DNA of 64,000 nt, from assembly GCA_021777105.1 (NCBI GenBank), contig JAIQZQ010000043.1, positions 1 to 64,000 on the forward strand, in the 5' to 3' direction. Position numbers and translations under genes: made by a program. Position 1 is the stretch's first letter. Each line of letters starts with the position of its first letter. The DNA is from Candidatus Anammoxibacter sp. (lineage in GTDB: Bacteria > Planctomycetota > Brocadiia > Brocadiales > Anammoxibacteraceae). The notes under the pieces are model-generated. The model did not search any database and was not told the DNA's origin. It was given only the letters and a program-made list of their open reading frames with translations. This document shows, in pieces, positions 1-6,660 of the stretch.

Positions 1-549
1 TGACCTGATAATATTGGATTTAATGCTTCCTAAAATGGATGGCCTTGATGTGTGCAGACATATAAGACGAGACAACAATACATCTTCAATTCCTGTTATC
101 ATGCTGACGGCTAAAGGAGAAGAGACCGATAGGATTGTGGGCTTTGAACTTGGCGCAACCGACTATGTGGTAAAGCCTTTTAGTCCTCGCGAGTTGGTTC
201 CGCGTGTCAAATCTTTATTAAAGCATTTTGGGGCCGAGGGGGGATGAAAGCTGCGTTTTAACCGCGGATAAGCTGAAGGTTGATATTTCAAGGCATAAAG
301 TAACCGTTGAAGATGAGGATATTGAATTAACTTCAATGGAGTTTTAAACTTTTAGTTCTTTTGATGCGGCGTAAAGGGCGAGCGCTGTCCCGCGACAATA
401 TTTTGACTAATGTTTGGGACATAGCCGCCGATGTCACCACGCGCGCAATCGATACCCATGTAAAAAGTTTGCGCAAAAAATTCGGTAAAATGGGCTCTTT
501 AATTGAAACCGTGCGGGGCATGGGGTATAGATTTAGCGAAATAGATTAA
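1..549 (+). pseudogene. PhoB/OmpR-type response regulator, 5' partial, two frameshifts
   Basis: The reading frame enters from before the window. The first frame (2-247) encodes the second half of a receiver domain: phospho-acceptor Asp at 17-19, then LMLPKMDG, the Thr switch in MLTAKGEE and the Lys in VVKPF. The DNA-binding winged helix is complete in meaning but lies in two further frames: LTADKLKVDI up to about 345, then LLMRRKGRALSRDN to TVRGMGYRF ending at 549. The frame breaks fall exactly at a run of six G (238-243) and a run of four T (342-345); removing one base at each restores one continuous PhoB-like protein. This is either a pseudogene or two homopolymer sequencing errors. A phoR start and a phoU tail follow, so it was probably the phosphate regulator. 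Confidence 0.82.
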
Positions 550-566
550 AAGCGCAATACGGTTTT

Positions 567-659
567 ATGAGAATAAATATCCAATATAAAATAACACTGA
601 TATTTGGAATAATTGGGGCGATTATTCTCCTGGGTATTTATGTGTCAACAACAATTTAA
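567..659 (+). pseudogene. N-terminal stub of a sensor kinase (PhoR-like position)
   Basis: Thirty codons starting at the ATG at 567 encode a basic start followed by one hydrophobic helix (ITLIFGIIGAIILLGIYV), as expected for the first membrane segment of a PhoR-type histidine kinase. The frame then hits TAA at 657-659. No periplasmic, HAMP, HisKA or ATPase domain follows. Directly downstream, in the same frame, the second half of PhoU begins, so most of the kinase and the first half of phoU (and anything between) have been deleted. Assignment as phoR rests only on its place 17 bp after the PhoB-like gene. Confidence 0.55.
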
Positions 660-989
660 CCGGTAAAACCCTTAATTGACATTCCAAGAATGGCTGAAAA
701 AGGAATTGAAATGCTTAACAAGTGTTTAAAAGCATTTGCGGAACGCAATGTAAAGGCCGCCAAGTCCGTATGCGACGCAGATGACGAAGTAGACGCCTTG
801 TACGAACAAATTTACCGTGAACTTCTCGTCCTTATGATAGAAAATCCTAAAATAATCGAAGGAGCGACATATCTCATATGGGTGGCGCACAACCTTGAAC
901 GCATTGCAGACAGGGCAACAAATATCGCAGAAAGAGTCGTCTTCATGGTTAAAGGAAAGATGGAAGAGAGGAATGTCTCGTCGTATTAG
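660..989 (+). pseudogene. phoU: C-terminal half of PhoU
   Basis: The open frame begins right after the stop at 657-659 and reads PVKPLIDIPRMAEKG, a typical start of the second PhoU repeat, followed by three helices ending in the family signature HNLERIADRATNIAERVVFM. Only about 108 codons are present, against about 220 in intact PhoU, which is a tandem repeat of two three-helix bundles. The first possible start is the ATG at 690, with no good ribosome-binding site. PhoU normally restrains the PstSCAB-PhoR phosphate sensor. Here it is a deletion remnant next to a broken phoB and a phoR stub, so it is unlikely to be functional. A translated half-PhoU cannot be excluded. Confidence 0.8.
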
Positions 990-1369
990 GCAGCTTTAAT
1001 TTAAATGGATCTATTTGTTGGTTATAAATACCCTTTGAGTTCGCCTTCTCCCTGACCACCTCATATATGAGATTAACAATTCAAATTTATCACGAATTAA
1101 GGGTTTGCTCAAAATCACGCTTATATTAAATCATCCCATCACCTAAAGCGTTTTAATCCTCTATTGTTTACAATCACGATCTTTATCAAGCACAATTCCG
1201 GCATAGTTAGAGTGCTCCAGTCTATCCATATATTTAAATTGACAGTTATAAATTTGAAAGTAATAATAATCATACAACAACTTATCTTTGTAACAATACC
1301 AAATGAATAAGCTTTAAAGGCAAAATACTTTAACATTGAAAAGGAAGCTCTCATTAAAAAGGAATTTCT
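990..1369. other. Non-coding gap
   Basis: About 380 AT-rich bases between the phoU remnant and hicA. The only long frame is a minus-strand one (1139-1354) rich in Ile, Cys and Phe with no family resemblance, which I do not regard as a gene. No clear terminator or repeat is seen. Confidence 0.5.
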
Positions 1370-1564
1370 GTGACATTCAACGAACTTGTGAAATTGCTTG
1401 AAAAAAACAATTTTAAGATTGTAAAAGAGAAAGGTTCTATTAGATACTATGGCAAAGTTGGTTGTGGAAAGTTAGTCCGCGTTGATTATCATGGCTCAAA
1501 AGAAGTCCCAAAAGGAACTTGCCATTTTATATTGAAATCCGCGGGAATAAGAAAAACTAATTAG
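1370..1564 (+). CDS. hicA: HicA-family mRNA interferase toxin
   Basis: This 64-residue protein matches the HicA/YcfA fold: a short dsRBD-like domain with FNELVKLLEKNNFKIVKEKGS, IRYYGK, and the catalytic His in VDYHGSKEVPKGT (His41). The family cleaves mRNA and is neutralised by HicB. The start is GTG at 1370, 6-7 bases after AAGGA, and gives the normal family length. The partner hicB begins 12 bp downstream in the same direction, so the two form one operon in the usual toxin-first order. Nothing is missing, so this is the one module in the first 3 kb that looks intact. Start and family are well supported; activity is not shown by sequence. Confidence 0.9.
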   Translation: MTFNELVKLLEKNNFKIVKEKGSIRYYGKVGCGKLVRVDYHGSKEVPKGTCHFILKSAGIRKTN

Positions 1565-1575
1565 AAGGAGTTGGC

Positions 1576-1824
1576 ATGTTAGAACTTGAATATTCACTTA
1601 TTATAGAAGCAACGGAAGAGCCTGATTATTTTGGGTTTTATTCACCTGATTTGGCCGGCTTTACCGGAATAGGACACTCAGTAGAAGATTGTATTTACAA
1701 AGCAAAGTGGGGGATGATAGAACACATCAATTTATTAAAAGAAAAAGGGTTGCCCGTGCCGCCTAAAAGCGCAAATCCAAAAATAACCATACAAAATGAA
1801 GATAAATTGGCAATCCATAGTTAG
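1576..1824 (+). CDS. hicB: HicB-family antitoxin
   Basis: Eighty-two residues with the partial RNase H-like HicB fold: a beta strand LEYSLIIEATE, the substrate-like loop PDYFGFYSPDLAGFTGIGHSVE, then a helix DCIYKAKWGMIEHINLLKEKG and the common tail VPPKSANP. HicB binds and blocks HicA and usually represses its own operon. A ribosome-binding site (AGAAGGAG) sits 7 bases before the ATG. There is no extra C-terminal helix-turn-helix or RHH domain beyond about residue 75, so this is the short HicB form. It is co-directional with hicA, with a 12-bp gap. Confidence 0.88.
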   Translation: MLELEYSLIIEATEEPDYFGFYSPDLAGFTGIGHSVEDCIYKAKWGMIEHINLLKEKGLPVPPKSANPKITIQNEDKLAIHS

Positions 1825-1911
1825 CCTTCCTTTAAGTCCCCATCATAACTTTTGTTTTGGCTTTCTCCTGTTGGTTTTGTAAGCATGTCTTTAGCTTTTT
1901 TTAAAGGTTGA

Positions 1912-2090
1912 ACAAAAAAATCATTAAATGAATGGAAAATACTTCAAGATTGCAAAACTTCATTTTTTAACCAGATTGAGGAAGAAGGAGTTGCTCTCAT
2001 ATGAAGAAAAGCACAAATGCCTGGCTTGATTTTGCGGCAAGAGATTTGTCCGCATAAAGAAAACTGGTAAATGATGAATACATATTGTTG
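1912..2090 (+). pseudogene. MNT nucleotidyltransferase / HEPN (HepT-type) pair remnant
   Basis: Two overlapping fragments sit here. The open frame 1912-2004 ends in FFNQIEEEGVALI, resembling the C-terminus of a minimal nucleotidyltransferase (MNT) antitoxin. Its TGA overlaps an ATG (ATGA at 2001-2004) that opens a HEPN-like N-terminus, NAWLDFAARDLSA, then TAA, then RKLVNDEY in the same frame, and a second stop after about 30 codons. The ATGA overlap, and the WLxFAxxDLxxAKxLxxDE pattern of HEPN proteins, are typical of MNT/HEPN modules. Both genes lack most of their length, so this is a decayed copy. Family assignment is by pattern recognition only. Confidence 0.55.
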
Positions 2091-2419
2091 CAAACCTGAA
2101 AACCGGGTTTTTAAGATGTTTACGCAGGCTATATTATTATTACGGCCTAAGATTTTCCATTCAGTAACTTCCACCCTACAAAAAATGTTAGTTCCAATCG
2201 TCCAAGCTTGAACCAAACCTGACTTTGCAAATACTCTGTATTGATCAATAATAATATCATTGGTTAGTTTTCAAGGTTTGAGACTAAAGTTCCTATAACT
2301 TTCAGATGGCTTCAGTATCAATCTTTTGCCCATACTTCAATATTTCATGCGCAACCGGATTTGTCATATTGAAGTCCCTTTCTCTAAAAGGGTGTGGCTC
2401 AATCCTGCTATCAATTTTA
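2091..2419. other. Non-coding gap, possible decayed DNA
   Basis: About 330 bases with stops in all frames at short intervals. A minus-strand frame (1944-2216) has no recognisable features and overlaps the MNT/HEPN remnant, which explains that stretch better. Nothing else is supported. Confidence 0.4.
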
Positions 2420-2481
2420 CGTCTCATCGCTCACTAGTTATTAACTTTGAGATAAAAACATTCCGTTTACAAGGAAGCCAT
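2420..2481 (-). pseudogene. hicA remnant downstream of the hicB-like gene
   Basis: Immediately after the stop of the hicB-like gene (TAG then ATG, no gap) the minus strand opens MASL and meets TAA. If one T is skipped, the frame continues as KRNVFISKLITSER, the expected start of the HicA type that accompanies this HicB. The rest is not recognisable. One inserted base plus loss of the C-terminal half makes this a dead toxin gene. Confidence 0.5.
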
Positions 2482-2730
2482 CTATTCATAAGCTGCAACT
2501 TTTTTCTGATTTAAATCTATTCCATCAATTACAGGCAACTCATGGTCATGGCGAAGGCCAACCATCAACCAGTCTTCCAACACTGACTTTAGCTCTTTTT
2601 GGCAATCCGATATAGTAGCCGCAAAAGCAATAGTTCCCGGACAATCATGGATTTCCCCGCAATATGTCCCGTCTTCCAGCTTTTCATAAACAGCCTTGAG
2701 CATTGCTTTTTCAAGATATTCAGAAATCAT
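2482..2730 (-). CDS. HicB-like antitoxin (orphan)
   Basis: An 82-residue protein: helix MISEYLEKAMLKAVYEKLED, the loop GTYCGEIHDCPGTIAFAAT, helix SDCQKELKSVLEDWLMVGLR and the tail HELPVIDGIDLN. This is the common short HicB-like antitoxin usually followed directly by a hicA toxin. Here that toxin gene has a frameshift in its fifth codon and is truncated, so the antitoxin is probably an orphan survivor. A GGAGG lies about 12 bases before the ATG, slightly far but usable. The gene is intact and of family length. Confidence 0.82.
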   Translation of the reverse strand: MISEYLEKAMLKAVYEKLEDGTYCGEIHDCPGTIAFAATISDCQKELKSVLEDWLMVGLRHDHELPVIDGIDLNQKKVAAYE

Positions 2731-2839
2731 TTCTCTTTATTCCTCCATAAATTAATATATAAAAAGTATATTACTACTAATTTGGCGTGTCAATGGTATT
2801 ATCAGGAAATATCGCTGTTTTCACTACTATCAGAGCTAT

Positions 2840-3083
2840 TCGCTTGCGCCCTCATCCTCGCCCCATCCATCTTTTTTCCACTCCAACTTCAATTTAAATT
2901 TAAACATTTTTGACAGCTTCTCATAACGTTTGCGAACTTCATCTTTTGACATGTTAAGATTTACCGCGTCTCTGCGCGTCTTTTTCACACATAGCGTAGG
3001 ATAGTATAATCAGCATCGTCAACCACTTGATCTAAAATAGATTTTAAGTTGTTACCCGCATCACTAAAATTGATAATTCTCAT
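2840..3083 (-). pseudogene. YefM/Phd-type antitoxin remnant, frameshifted
   Basis: The minus strand has AAGGAG, ATG at 3083, then RIINFSDAGNNLKSILDQV and VDDADYTI, a clear YefM/Phd N-terminus (DNA-binding, with a toxin-neutralising tail). After DYTI the frame reads to TGA, while the next frame resumes with RRDAVNLNMSKDE, so one frameshift has occurred close to the normal TRRD position. What follows (EVRKRYEKLSKMFKFKL) does not match YefM and no YoeB toxin is seen. This is a decayed antitoxin gene. Confidence 0.65.
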
Positions 3084-3109
3084 AATGTTCTCCTTACTTG
3101 TATTGTTTA

Positions 3110-3304
3110 TTATGCAAGTATATCAAATTTTGCTAACTTGTTAAATATTCTGTACAACTTTAGTATCGTCAATTCAATATCTCTTACGCAAATGCTTTGA
3201 TCCCCGTAAATATCTTGAAATGTTTGCTGAAGTTCAGGCATGGTAAATGCTCCCTCGAAATTGGCATTGTAGATGGGGCCGTCCCAGTTGATCAGTTTGT
3301 TAAT
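3110..3304 (-). other. Open frame continuing after the DUF5615 stop, unidentified
   Basis: Directly after the TGA of the DUF5615 gene (3305-3307) the same minus-strand frame stays open for 64 codons, from INKLINWDGPIY through FEGAFTMPELQQTFQDIYG and ICVRDIELTILKLYRIF to TAA at 3110. The composition looks like real protein (Trp, Asp, Glu, well-spaced hydrophobics). It has no start of its own except an internal ATG at MPELQQ. I do not recognise the family. It may be the tail of another gene joined here by rearrangement. Confidence 0.35.
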
Positions 3305-3667
3305 TCAATTATCAGTTTTAATCCATCTAATACCGGAGGATTTTACAATGATTAAAAAATTTTTAAATTTCCCAGTTCTATTTCTAAGCATAAACGAAAG
3401 TAAAAGTTTTTTAATATTACTTGTAGTTGTAGGGTGAACCTTAAGGCGAATAACGCCGGGGTGTTTATTTAAACGAAGGAATGTCCAATCACCGAAATGC
3501 TCATCCAAAGTTATAAGCGTTCTTTTGACAGATATGCAATAATTGAGAATCTCAAGGTCGTCAGCTTTTGACATATCAACATCAACCGCGCATTGAACGT
3601 CAATACCCAAGTCTTGTAAAGCAATCGTCACATCGCGGTCTATCATTTGGTCAAGAAACAAGCGCAT
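3305..3667 (-). CDS. DUF5615-type PIN-like toxin
   Basis: A 120-residue PIN-like protein: FLDQMIDRDVTIALQDLGID at the start, the acidic motif DADD-like SKADDLEILNYC, and ITLDEHFGDW, the hallmark LxxDxDFG-type motif of DUF5615 proteins. These small proteins accompany DUF433 antitoxins, and the PIN-like fold suggests an RNase. The DUF433 gene lies 10 bp upstream on the same strand, in the expected order. Acidic residues expected for metal binding are present (Asp6, Asp37-Asp38, Asp55). Length is normal. The same frame stays open after the stop, described separately. Confidence 0.78.
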   Translation of the reverse strand: MRLFLDQMIDRDVTIALQDLGIDVQCAVDVDMSKADDLEILNYCISVKRTLITLDEHFGDWTFLRLNKHPGVIRLKVHPTTTSNIKKLLLSFMLRNRTGKFKNFLIIVKSSGIRWIKTDN

Positions 3668-3677
3668 CCTCTATTCC

Positions 3678-3896
3678 TCACTCAACCTCAAGCTCTGTAT
3701 GTTCAATAACTGAATTGCAGTATTGCAATACCCCAACTACATGGTTGGTAGATAATTCAGGGTATTTATCTATAACTTTCTCAATTGATTTACAATCAGC
3801 CAGTTGGTCTAAAATAACAGTTACAGGTATTCTGGTCCCTGAAATTACAGGCTTGCCATTGCAAACACGAGGATCAATTGTAATATATTTATTCAC
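3678..3896 (-). CDS. DUF433 antitoxin
   Basis: Seventy-two residues beginning NKYITIDPRVCNGKPVISGT and continuing RIPVTVILDQLADCKSIEKVI: the DUF433 pattern (xxIxxxPxVxxGKPxIxGTRIxVxxIL), a small winged-helix-like DNA-binding antitoxin. I choose the GTG at 3896 because AAAGGA lies 7 bases before it and the family begins at this point; an upstream ATG at 3950 would add 18 unrelated residues. It lies 10 bp upstream of its DUF5615 toxin. Confidence 0.8.
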   Translation of the reverse strand: MNKYITIDPRVCNGKPVISGTRIPVTVILDQLADCKSIEKVIDKYPELSTNHVVGVLQYCNSVIEHTELEVE

Positions 3897-4330
3897 ATCG
3901 CATCCTTTTTGGCATAAAAATAGAGACAAATTATTAAAATAAATGAACACGTTTACAAACTCAAGACACTTTTATAATATCAGGAAGGCAATGAGAATTA
4001 TAGAACAAAAATATGCTATTATTAAGCGACTTGGCGCATATTGGTTTAAAATAGCAGGCAGTCCTAAAGGTTCGTTCAAAAATAAATCCGTTTTCTAGTA
4101 AATAACCATAAAACTTGCTTAAAATTCAGGGTTTAAACCGAATTATCCCTTTATTAATATAATATTTTGCATTTTAAGGGGTTTTCCGCCTAATTTTTGG
4201 TTGCGGCTTTATTTCTGACGGATATAATAATAGAATTTGCTGCGGAAAAAAGGTTTCTCATTTACGGTTATTTATATTAAAGCCTGTGAAAATCAATTTG
4301 ATTTTTATACTATAGTTGTCCACTTTGAGG

Positions 4331-4373
4331 ATAATTATCACTAATGCAGCCAAGCAGCCAAGTGTTCATTTAT
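4331..4373 (+). repeat. 40-bp dispersed repeat, copy 1
   Basis: Contains ATAATTATCACTAATGCAG followed by CAAGCAGCCAAGTGTTCATT. Related copies occur at 22252-22293, 27317-27359 and, inverted, at 51156-51199. All share a CAC(T/A)-rich left part and AGTGTTCATT or AGTGCTCATT at the right. Function unknown. Otherwise the 550-base gap 3897-4450 upstream of metF contains nothing I can support. Confidence 0.55.
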
Positions 4374-4450
4374 AAAATTATTTGGAATATAGATTTTTTA
4401 ATGTTTTTTTGAAAAGCTCTTTATGAGCATATGTTTACGGAAATTATATT

Positions 4451-5401
4451 ATGACGGAATTAAACAACAGCGCTAATTTGCAAAACTTATCAGGAAGTAA
4501 TTTGGAAAAACTGCTTAAGCAGGGGGAATTTGTGGCCACTGCTGAATTGGGGCCGCCACGTGGCGCGGACCATAGCGTTATTGAAAAGAAGGCCGAAATA
4601 TTAAAGGGTTCCGCCGATGCTTTTAATATCACTGATTGTCAGACTGCGGTTGTGCGCATGTCAAGCATTGCGGCCGGTTCTATTCTGGTAAAAAGCGGGC
4701 TGGAGCCTATCGTTCAAATGACATGCAGGGATAGAAACAGGATAGCGATGCAAAGCGACCTGCTTGGCGCCGCCGCAACCGGGGCGAAGAATCTTTTATG
4801 CCTTACCGGCGATCATCAGAAATTCGGCGATCATCCAGCCGCAAAAGGGGTGTTTGATATGGACTCTATTCAGCTTATCCAAATGGTTAAGATGATGCGG
4901 GATGAAAAGCGGTTTCAGTCGGGCGAGGAGATGGAAAGCGCGCCTAACTTCTTTATCGGCGCGGCAGCCAATCCGTTTGCCGACCCATTTCATTATCGCG
5001 CCGTAAGGCTCGGCAAAAAGGTTGCGGCCGGGGCCGACTTTGTTCAAACACAAATAGTTTATAATGTTGAGCGGTTTAGGGATTGGATGAAGATTGTAAG
5101 GGGCATGGGGTTGCATGAGAAGGTTTACATCCTTGCGGGCGTTGCGCCTTTAAAATCAGCCGGCATGGCCAAATATATGAAGAATTCCGTGCCGGGCATG
5201 GATGTGCCCGACAATCTGATTGAGCGCATGGTAAACGCAAAAAAAGGGACGAAAAAAGAGGAAGGCATAAAAATATGCGTTGAGATAATTAACCAGATTC
5301 GCGAGATCGAAGGCGTGGCCGGCGCGCATATAATGGCTATTGAATGGGAAGAGGCGGTTCCTGTAATTTCTGAAAAGGCCGGGCTTTTGCCAAGGCCATA
5401 G
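4451..5401 (+). CDS. metF: Methylenetetrahydrofolate reductase (MetF-type)
   Basis: A 316-residue TIM-barrel flavoprotein that reduces 5,10-methylene-THF to 5-methyl-THF for methionine synthesis or, in anaerobes, the methyl branch of the Wood-Ljungdahl pathway. Family marks: ATAELGPPRG with Glu32 at the catalytic position, TCRDRN at 91-96, CLTGDHQKFGDHP with Asp121 at the FAD-contact position, and FIGAAANPFADP plus DFVQTQIVYN in the barrel core. Length is usual. The start at 4451 has no strong ribosome-binding site. No metV or corrinoid-pathway gene is adjacent, so the pathway cannot be inferred from context. It is co-directional with the two DNA-repair-like genes that follow. Confidence 0.92.
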   Translation: MTELNNSANLQNLSGSNLEKLLKQGEFVATAELGPPRGADHSVIEKKAEILKGSADAFNITDCQTAVVRMSSIAAGSILVKSGLEPIVQMTCRDRNRIAMQSDLLGAAATGAKNLLCLTGDHQKFGDHPAAKGVFDMDSIQLIQMVKMMRDEKRFQSGEEMESAPNFFIGAAANPFADPFHYRAVRLGKKVAAGADFVQTQIVYNVERFRDWMKIVRGMGLHEKVYILAGVAPLKSAGMAKYMKNSVPGMDVPDNLIERMVNAKKGTKKEEGIKICVEIINQIREIEGVAGAHIMAIEWEEAVPVISEKAGLLPRP

Positions 5402-5450
5402 AACGCGGTTTTCAAACACAAGAATTTTTTTTAAAAAAAGGAGTAATTTC

Positions 5451-6521
5451 TTGTCAAAAGTAACATTTTTGCACACGGCTGATATGCATTTTGAGGCAAA
5501 AAAGCCCGATCGTCTGGAAGCTTTAGACTGGACGCTGGCTAAGGCTAAAGAGTGGGACGCCGCCCTCATCATATCAGGCGATCTTTTTAATACTGATCAG
5601 GACGCTCAACTATTGCATGGGCCTGTTAGCGAGATTTTTGGGGCTTATCAGGATGTGCCTGCCTTTATAATACCAGGCAATTACGACAGCAAGGCATTCG
5701 CGTCAGGCGCGGATTACGGGGACAATGTTTCCCTTTTGTGGAAAACGCCTTTTGCCGAGGCTGAATTCAGGGGCATTAGACTTGTCGGTGTGCCTCATCA
5801 GGCTAACTCATGCCTTACAAAAGCCATTAACTCCTTAGACTCCTCAGGCGTGTCAGTATTGATAGTGCATGGAACATTTTTTAATGAAGCGACTTTGCCT
5901 GTCCGCCAGGAGGCCAAAAGGAGGGGCGCCGACTTCTTCCCCGTCTATCTGGACGACATTGAAGGCAACGATATTGTCTATGTGGCAATGGGCCATTATC
6001 ACTCAGGTTTTATGTCTTTTGATAATCACGACAAAAAGATTTGTTATCCCGGCTCCCCAATCTCTCTGGACGAGTCTGAAATTGGTTTGCGAAAAGTAGC
6101 CAAGGTTGATATTGATTCAGAGTCGGGCGAGCTCAACCTAACTGAACACACGGTTGAAGTCGGCTCATATAAATTGCGGGCGGAGTTTACAATTTTCCCA
6201 GGAAGGGAAGCTGACGCATTGCGCGCCGTAGTTAATTACCTGAGTCAAAACAGGGATAAACGGGCAGACGTGAAGATAGAGCTTCATGGCATTCTTAACA
6301 TCAAAGTTTCGCGGCTTGATCACGCCTTGAGAACCATAATGGATAAATATGAAAAAAAGTTTTACCGGCTTAACATTATAAACAACGCGGTTAGCTACCA
6401 ACATATTTTAGACAGGCATTTACCGGCAAGAGACTTCATAGAGCGGCTGGAAAAATGCGCTGTTAGCGAACCGGTTAAAAACCGCGCAATTGAATTCGGC
6501 CTAAGAGCGTTTAGCTCATAA
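5451..6521 (+). CDS. SbcD/Mre11-like metallophosphoesterase (YhaO-like)
   Basis: A 356-residue calcineurin-like phosphoesterase of the SbcD/Mre11/YhaO type. Motifs: I HTADMHF (Asp11, His13), II SGDLFN (Asp44), III GNYD (76-79), IV VHGTF (His140), V GHYH (181-184). In nucleases motif III is GNHD with a catalytic His; here it is Tyr78, a notable change. A C-terminal region of about 120 residues resembles the capping and ATPase-binding part of the family. The start is TTG at 5451, 7 bases after AAAGGAG. The partner ATPase gene follows 139 bp downstream, so the two probably form a DNA-end-processing complex like Mre11-Rad50. Confidence 0.85.
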   Translation: MSKVTFLHTADMHFEAKKPDRLEALDWTLAKAKEWDAALIISGDLFNTDQDAQLLHGPVSEIFGAYQDVPAFIIPGNYDSKAFASGADYGDNVSLLWKTPFAEAEFRGIRLVGVPHQANSCLTKAINSLDSSGVSVLIVHGTFFNEATLPVRQEAKRRGADFFPVYLDDIEGNDIVYVAMGHYHSGFMSFDNHDKKICYPGSPISLDESEIGLRKVAKVDIDSESGELNLTEHTVEVGSYKLRAEFTIFPGREADALRAVVNYLSQNRDKRADVKIELHGILNIKVSRLDHALRTIMDKYEKKFYRLNIINNAVSYQHILDRHLPARDFIERLEKCAVSEPVKNRAIEFGLRAFSS

Positions 6522-6660
6522 TCTGTTTAGCTTTGCGCCGTTTTGCGGGCGGTCGATATGTTTGAATAGGCTGCTCCGGTTTTTCTCAAAAGCCGTCTAC
6601 CTTCCGGTTTATGGACACTGCTTAAGATAATCGAAAAGCCCATCCCTTAATCAACAAACC

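Noticed and set aside
1139-1354. 71-codon minus-strand frame in the gap before hicA
   Set aside because: Skewed composition, no ribosome-binding site, no family resemblance.
1944-2216. 90-codon minus-strand frame
   Set aside because: Overlaps the MNT/HEPN remnant on the plus strand, which gives recognisable protein text; this frame does not.
3990-4098. Plus-strand frame starting MRIIEQKYAIIKRLG
   Set aside because: Only about 35 codons, no ribosome-binding site, no resemblance to a known small protein.
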